From Methanomicrobia archaeon (GTDB taxonomy: Archaea; Methanobacteriota_B; Thermococci; Methanofastidiosales; NM3), in assembly GCA_030603445.1 (NCBI GenBank), contig JAUVXU010000028.1, positions 1 through 9,342 of the forward strand: DNA of 9,342 nt, in the 5' to 3' direction. The notes beneath the pieces are model-generated. The model searched no databases. It was given only the letters and a program-made list of their open reading frames with translations, and had not been told where the DNA came from. The translations under genes were made by a program, and so were the position numbers. Positions 5,384 to 9,342 of this stretch are shown here, in pieces (within the stretch, counting starts at the first letter, position 1; every line of letters begins with the position of its first letter).

Positions 5384-7144
5384 ATGAAAGGATGGAAAGG
5401 ATCTATTTTACGTATCAACTTGACCAATAAGGAGACTTTCACAGAATCAGTTGACAAGGATATTTTGAGAAAGACTATTGGGGGCGTAGGATTGGCTACC
5501 CATTCCCTGTATAACGAGCTAGTACACGAAACGGATCCGTTCTCTGCAGAAAACAAGATAATGATATCTACAGGCCCCTTTACAGGCACGTGCATGGTAT
5601 CTTCAGGCAGATTTTGTATAGTAACTAAGTCTCCACTTACCAACTGTTTCTTACAGTCGCACTCAGGAGGGCAATTCGGCCCTGAACTCAAGTATGCCGG
5701 GTATGATGGGATTATAATAGAGGGTCTAGCAGACGAACCTACATACGTCTTTATAGATGATGATTATTGCGAATTTAAATCTGCCACTAAATTATGGGGC
5801 AAAGGCGTGAAAGCATCAACACGCACACTTGAACAAGAAACAGATAGTGAGGCAAAGGCCCTTGTAATAGGGCCTGCAGGTGAAAATCGAGTTCTTCTGG
5901 CATCTGTACAAAATGATATCTACAGGGCATGCGGCAGAGGGGGCGCAGGCGCAGTCTTTGGGGCAAAGAATCTAAAAGCAGTTGTTGTGCGAGGTTCACA
6001 ACCTGTTGAAGTGCACGACCCAGAGGCTATGGAAAAACACATTTTTGCTGCAAAGGAACAGACAAGGAAAAAGGTCGGGTATATGACAGACTATGGAACC
6101 ACCAATGCAGGCATCCTAACAGACAAAGCATCAGTGCTTCCAACCAAAAACTTCAGCAAGGGAAAATTTGAAGGCATCAAGAACATTTCAGGAGAAGCAC
6201 TTAAAAAAGAAGTGTGGAAGGGAAGGCGGGCCTGTTTTGCCTGCCCCATAGGGTGTTCACAGTTTAGTGCAATTGATGGCATCCGAACTGAAGGCCCAGA
6301 ATACGAGACGATATTTTCGTTAGGGTCAAATGTATGCAACGACGATCCCAAGATGCTCGTACGCGCAAACGAGATGTGCAATGAGCTTGGCCTTGACACA
6401 ATGTCTGTTGGCGTGGTGCTATCATGGGCAATGGAAGCATATGAAAAAGGGATAATCGATGAGAAGATAAGTTGGGGCGACGGGGAAGCAATGCTTGACT
6501 TCATATACAAAATAGCCCATAAAGAAGGCATAGGAAAGATTCTCTCGCAAGGCACAAGACGGGCTTCTGATAAGCTCGGCGGCAGTGAATTTGCAATCAA
6601 CGTAAAAGGCCTTGAACTTGCAGGATATGAACCAAGAGGTTCGCAAGGAATGGCGCTTGCATACGCTACGTCAACGCGAGGGGCTTGCCATTTGCGCAGT
6701 GTGATGTATCTTGATGAGGTATTTTCCAACAAGCTTCCTGGCGCTACGCTTAAGGGAAAGGTCAAGCCAAACATAGAGTATGAAAACATACTCACGCTTG
6801 TTGACTCTTTGATAATGTGCAGATTTGCATCAAGGTCACTTGTTGATCAGTCTTATGAGTACATATCTAAGCTTCTTTACATGGTGACAGGGGAGGAGTT
6901 TGCCCCCAATTCTTTGGAATGGTCAAGTGTTCGGACATGGAACATGCAGCGTTTGTTTAACATAAGACAAGGGGTGATGGCATCCGAGGATACGTTGCCC
7001 GAGAGATTTTTTTCAGAGAAATTATATGGGGCTATTGTTGATAGGGACAAGTTTAACACCGCTATTAGGAAATATTACTCCCTTCGCGGCTGGGACGAAC
7101 AAGGCGTTCCAACAAAAACAACGATGAAAAAGTATGGCATTTAA
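5384..7144 (+). CDS. aor: Tungsten-containing aldehyde:ferredoxin oxidoreductase family protein
   Basis: Family enzymes oxidise aldehydes to carboxylic acids, passing electrons to ferredoxin through a [4Fe-4S] cluster and a tungsten bis-pterin cofactor. The 586 residues are close to the usual length of about 600. Visible: N-terminal WKGSILRINLT; GPFTGT (64-69); pterin-domain glycine motif GRGGAGAVFGAKNLKAV (184-200); cluster motif Cys284-x2-Cys287-x3-Cys291 (CFACPIGC) and the distant fourth ligand Cys479 in MCRFASRS; EGPEYET (303-309); NEMCNELGLDTMS (329-341); and RGACHLR with His436, matching the catalytic-site His of Pyrococcus AOR. All cofactor ligands are intact. ATG 5384 follows a TATA box at leaderless spacing. 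The gene stands alone: no ferredoxin, MoaD-like or cofactor-assembly gene is beside it. The aldehyde substrate cannot be read from the sequence; AOR-, FOR- and WOR-type roles all remain possible. Confidence 0.93.
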   Translation: MKGWKGSILRINLTNKETFTESVDKDILRKTIGGVGLATHSLYNELVHETDPFSAENKIMISTGPFTGTCMVSSGRFCIVTKSPLTNCFLQSHSGGQFGPELKYAGYDGIIIEGLADEPTYVFIDDDYCEFKSATKLWGKGVKASTRTLEQETDSEAKALVIGPAGENRVLLASVQNDIYRACGRGGAGAVFGAKNLKAVVVRGSQPVEVHDPEAMEKHIFAAKEQTRKKVGYMTDYGTTNAGILTDKASVLPTKNFSKGKFEGIKNISGEALKKEVWKGRRACFACPIGCSQFSAIDGIRTEGPEYETIFSLGSNVCNDDPKMLVRANEMCNELGLDTMSVGVVLSWAMEAYEKGIIDEKISWGDGEAMLDFIYKIAHKEGIGKILSQGTRRASDKLGGSEFAINVKGLELAGYEPRGSQGMALAYATSTRGACHLRSVMYLDEVFSNKLPGATLKGKVKPNIEYENILTLVDSLIMCRFASRSLVDQSYEYISKLLYMVTGEEFAPNSLEWSSVRTWNMQRLFNIRQGVMASEDTLPERFFSEKLYGAIVDRDKFNTAIRKYYSLRGWDEQGVPTKTTMKKYGI

Positions 7145-7164
7145 ATTTTTGTACATTCAATTAT

Positions 7165-8196
7165 CTAGTTGGCGGCAGGCTCTTTTTTATTAACTGATAG
7201 TTTTGTCCCTGTATGGAAAAATACAATTGCCCCTATTAACACCATCAACCAGTATGTTACGAACCTGTCAATAATCACTACAGGGGCCACCACATTTATA
7301 CTAGCTGCCGGTATGAGGGTGTAGAGTGCGATTCGCCCTGATTCTATGACCCCTACGCCGCCAGGGGTGAACATGAATGGGGCAAGAAACACCCATGCGC
7401 TGTCAAAGAGTATAAAGTAAAAGAATGGGATTGAAACGCCAAACGCTTTAAACAGTACTGCGACACGAACGGCGTCTAAGACTACTTTTCCAAAAGTGAG
7501 TATCAAAGTCTCAATCGCGATTCTGGGTTTTGTCAGGATGAGGCTAAATGTCTTGCTAAACTCTATGAAATTTCTCCAAACCTTTCTTTTTGACAATCTT
7601 GTTATTGTATGACCTTTAAAAGGATTGATATGTGAGATAACAGGCACTTTTTTTAGGGTCTTGTCATATGTGCTGATGATAAACAAAAGGATTGCTACAA
7701 CTGCTAGTGTAAGCAGGCTTGTCTGAAATGTCCTATTCAAAGACTGAGGCAACTGGGGCGCTAAGTAATAATAACAGGGTACTGCAAGAAGGAAGGTGCC
7801 GACGGTATCTACCCCATAGTCGAGCGTGATTGTTGCAAGTCCAATGGACTTTGGCATCTTGTACTCTTTTTCTAAGAGCACAGAACGAAGCGCCATGCCT
7901 ACAGCAGATGTTGGAAATAACGAATTAGCAAATTTATCTATAAGAACAAACTGCAGTATTTTCCTGTAGCGGGCATGATAGTCTGTGACATCAATTATTC
8001 TGTCCCAGCGCAATGCCCCAACTAATATTGATCCGGCGTATAACAACAGTGCAAGGGCCAGGTAAGTCTTATCTATGGTCTTTAAAGCATCTGTTATCCC
8101 TTTGATTCCGATTATTTGCAGTATTGCTACAAACATTACGATAGAGATTACTATTGATATTGCATTTCTATGTTTCCCTATATATTTTGGTATCAT
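7165..8196 (-). CDS. Flippase-like integral membrane protein (UPF0104 / LPG-synthase TM-domain family)
   Basis: A 343-residue protein with about seven to eight hydrophobic segments and a basic C-terminal tail. Early segments include ISIVISIVMFVAILQIIG and LALALLLYAGSILVGAL; later ones include FFYFILFDSAWVFLAPFMF and WLMVLIGAIVFFH. Family marks: LRWDRII after the second segment; NSLFPTSAVGMALRSVLL then GLATITLDYGVDTVG, the conserved central block; and FTPGGVGVIES near the C-terminus. Relatives act on lipid-linked substrates in the membrane (lysyl-phosphatidylglycerol synthase TM domain, archaeal AglD region, putative flippases); the substrate here is unknown. ATG 8196 is preferred over an in-frame ATG at 8244, which lies inside the upstream small gene and adds a tail without family character. 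ATG 8196 is 4 nt after that gene's stop, with AGGTAA overlapping the stop as a weak ribosome site. It converges on the AOR gene with a 20-nt gap. Confidence 0.85.
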   Translation of the reverse strand: MIPKYIGKHRNAISIVISIVMFVAILQIIGIKGITDALKTIDKTYLALALLLYAGSILVGALRWDRIIDVTDYHARYRKILQFVLIDKFANSLFPTSAVGMALRSVLLEKEYKMPKSIGLATITLDYGVDTVGTFLLAVPCYYYLAPQLPQSLNRTFQTSLLTLAVVAILLFIISTYDKTLKKVPVISHINPFKGHTITRLSKRKVWRNFIEFSKTFSLILTKPRIAIETLILTFGKVVLDAVRVAVLFKAFGVSIPFFYFILFDSAWVFLAPFMFTPGGVGVIESGRIALYTLIPAASINVVAPVVIIDRFVTYWLMVLIGAIVFFHTGTKLSVNKKEPAAN

Positions 8197-8200
8197 AGAT

Positions 8201-8428
8201 TTACCTGATATTAAAATACTGGCACCAGTCTGTTGTGCGAACATGTTTTTTTAGTAATATACAAAATCCTTTTTCATCGTCTACTTTTCGGTAGTGTATA
8301 CAAACTTCGCAGCATTCTGCCTTATGTGGCATTATTATATCTTTTATAGTGCGCTCCTGGTCGTTTCTTACCTTATCGATACGCTTCTGTTCTCTTCTGC
8401 GCAGCTCATCCTCATCTAAAACTCCCAT
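8201..8428 (-). CDS. Small cysteine-rich (probable metal-binding) protein of unknown function
   Basis: 75 residues. Residues 1-31 form a highly charged, probably helical segment (EDELRRREQKRIDKVRN). Residues 36-75 carry Cys39, Cys40, Cys43, Cys56 and Cys69, spaced as CC-x2-C ... GFC ... TDWCQYF. The C-x2-C plus two later Cys pattern resembles small zinc-ribbon or iron-sulfur proteins; the metal is inferred. I do not recognise a named family. No signal peptide or membrane segment is visible. The ATG has no Shine-Dalgarno but sits about 26 nt from a good TATA box, so the mRNA is probably leaderless. The stop TAA (8203-8201) is 4 nt before the flippase-like gene, so the two are very likely cotranscribed. 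Good reading-frame composition and a tight fit between neighbours support a real gene. Confidence 0.75.
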   Translation of the reverse strand: MGVLDEDELRRREQKRIDKVRNDQERTIKDIIMPHKAECCEVCIHYRKVDDEKGFCILLKKHVRTTDWCQYFNIR

Positions 8429-8449
8429 AAATGAAAATGTAAAAAAGAG

Positions 8450-8458
8450 TATATAAAT
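8450..8458 (-). promoter_or_regulatory. TATA box of the small cysteine protein / flippase-like gene pair
   Basis: The minus strand reads ATTTATATA (8458-8450), close to the archaeal box A consensus. Its centre is about 26 nt before the ATG at 8428, so transcription would start at or beside that codon (leaderless). It occupies the 32-nt gap after the upstream gene's stop at 8461, so the pair can be expressed independently of that gene. Confidence 0.6.
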
Positions 8459-8460
8459 TA

Positions 8461-9342
8461 TTAGTTGAATCCTTTCCCACTGTCAAGTTTTCTGTACAAG
8501 CTTTTGAAGGAGCCGATGCTTGCGTATCTTACGCCGGGGGGTATGTTCTTGTAACTGTTAAGGAATCCCCACCATTTTACTACGAATCCTCCGCTTGCAA
8601 GTTCCCAGAACATCTTCTTCTCACGGTATTTGTAAAGTTTTAAGGAAGATTCGAATGTTCTTATGTCTGAGACAGTGTCTCCGCCGTTTATGTAAAATGC
8701 ACGTGCATGCCTTAGAACTTCCTTGGTTAGGTTGTATGTAGATGATTCTGCGCCCCTCTTAAGGTATTCCTTGGGTTCTACAGAACCAGTCTGCATGAAT
8801 TCTCTTCGTGCGGAGATATCACCAAGCATAGTAAGAGAGTTTGGGCCAAGTGAAAGAAAGCGCCCCTTGTTTATCGCAGATAGTGAAACAGTCTTTTCTA
8901 TACCCTCCGATTCCACGATGACATCAATTGGCAATATGACGTCAATTGCCCCTTCTTCTATCATCTTTGCTATTTGGAGTGCCTTGTTTTTTATCATGTC
9001 CCACTTCGGGCCTCCGAAAAATGCATCTATTAATTCCCTGTTTTCCTTGCCTATGTGTTCTGGCAGGATGCGCGACAGTGATCTCGCCTCTTTAGAAAGC
9101 GCCCATACCATTAATACAAGTATTGGTCCACCATCCAAAGCAACTATCAGATCATCCCTGCCTTCGGTTAGATATATAGAATCCAGCTTGTCAAGTTTTG
9201 CGCCAGCCACGCCCCATATCTTCACATCGTTGTCGGAGGAAGAATACAAATCTGTAATAGTCTGGAGCTCATTGACAAATGTGTTGCTACAGTAACATCC
9301 GTCGGTAAACACCCTTAGGGACAGGTGGTCCCTGTGGCAGCA
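8461..9342 (-). CDS. Uncharacterised protein, C-terminal part (start beyond the right edge)
   Basis: The frame is open to the window edge, showing 293 C-terminal residues; the GTG at 9312 is probably an internal Val. Identity not recognised. The first visible residues are rich in possible metal ligands (CCHRDH ... TDGCYC). The middle has alternating aliphatic and charged segments typical of a soluble alpha/beta protein: DVKIWGVAGAKLDKL, LIVALDGGPILVLMVWALSKEA, EEGAIDVILPIDVIVES and NKGRFLSLGPNSLTMLGD. Then come FYINGGDTVSDIRTFE and an aromatic C-terminus (FVVKWWGFLNSYKN ... GVRYASIGSFKSLY). No signal peptide is visible. The minus strand is chosen because the opposite-strand frame (8723-9295) is Ser/Pro/Ile-rich and lacks a protein-like pattern. 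It lies upstream of the cysteine protein in the same direction, but that gene has its own promoter. Confidence 0.8.
   Translation of the reverse strand, partial: CCHRDHLSLRVFTDGCYCSNTFVNELQTITDLYSSSDNDVKIWGVAGAKLDKLDSIYLTEGRDDLIVALDGGPILVLMVWALSKEARSLSRILPEHIGKENRELIDAFFGGPKWDMIKNKALQIAKMIEEGAIDVILPIDVIVESEGIEKTVSLSAINKGRFLSLGPNSLTMLGDISARREFMQTGSVEPKEYLKRGAESSTYNLTKEVLRHARAFYINGGDTVSDIRTFESSLKLYKYREKKMFWELASGGFVVKWWGFLNSYKNIPPGVRYASIGSFKSLYRKLDSGKGFN

Noticed and set aside
6091-6795. 234-codon minus-strand open frame
   Set aside because: Lies entirely opposite the AOR gene, whose cofactor ligands are intact; the frame is a composition shadow.
7145-7164. Bidirectional terminator between AOR and the flippase-like gene
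   Set aside because: Only a five-T run and no stable hairpin in 20 nt; too weak to call.
8197-8244. Longer start (ATG 8244) for the flippase-like protein
   Set aside because: The extra 16 residues come from DNA coding for the upstream small protein and are not membrane-family sequence; ATG 8196 has normal operon spacing.
8723-9295. 190-codon plus-strand open frame
   Set aside because: Antisense to a better minus-strand gene; rich in Ser, Pro and Ile with no recognisable motif or ribosome site.

Overview
The window looks like archaeal chromosome, probably from an anaerobe of euryarchaeal type; the lineage itself is inferred. The evidence is threefold. First, the gene set fits: a tungsten-type aldehyde:ferredoxin oxidoreductase, lysine made through diaminopimelate with a DapL-type aminotransferase, class-I glutamine synthetase of the unadenylylated type, and a UPF0104 flippase-like protein. 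Second, TATA-box (box A) sequences lie about 26-28 nt before two start codons, as expected for leaderless archaeal mRNAs. Third, there are Shine-Dalgarno sites of the GGGGAG/GAGGTG type. No mobile element, tRNA, rRNA, CRISPR array or defence gene is visible. This is mainly a metabolic region, and I see no convincing new multi-gene system.

Layout: (1) Bases 1-2969, plus strand, hold a lysine cluster: the 3' part of lysA (its start is outside the window), then dapF and dapL, each joined to the previous gene by an ATGA stop/start overlap. DapL, DapF and LysA would act in that order: tetrahydrodipicolinate to LL-DAP, to meso-DAP, to lysine. Gene order is the reverse of pathway order. (2) Bases 2966-3607, minus strand: adk (adenylate kinase with a Cys4 lid), convergent with dapL and overlapping it by 4 bases. 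(3) Bases 3608-3922: an AT-rich divergent regulatory region with imperfect inverted repeats and candidate TATA boxes. (4) Bases 3923-5203, plus strand: glnA, noticeably more AT-rich than its neighbours, with a disturbed 5' end. (5) Bases 5384-7144, plus strand: an aldehyde:ferredoxin oxidoreductase (AOR) gene standing alone behind its own promoter. (6) Bases 7165-9342, minus strand: a gene of unknown function running off the right edge, then a 75-residue five-cysteine protein with its own promoter, then a membrane flippase-like protein 4 nt downstream of it.

The best leads are start-codon anomalies in two divergent neighbours. The adk sequence shows a well-placed Shine-Dalgarno and the N-terminal strand of the fold in front of an AUA codon, with no AUG, GUG or UUG in place. 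The glnA reading frame continues upstream of its first usable start (UUG) with family-like sequence and lies one base out of frame with a nearby ATG. Weaker leads are a changed glutamate-binding loop in GlnA, nested inverted repeats between adk and glnA, and the unidentified genes at the right end.
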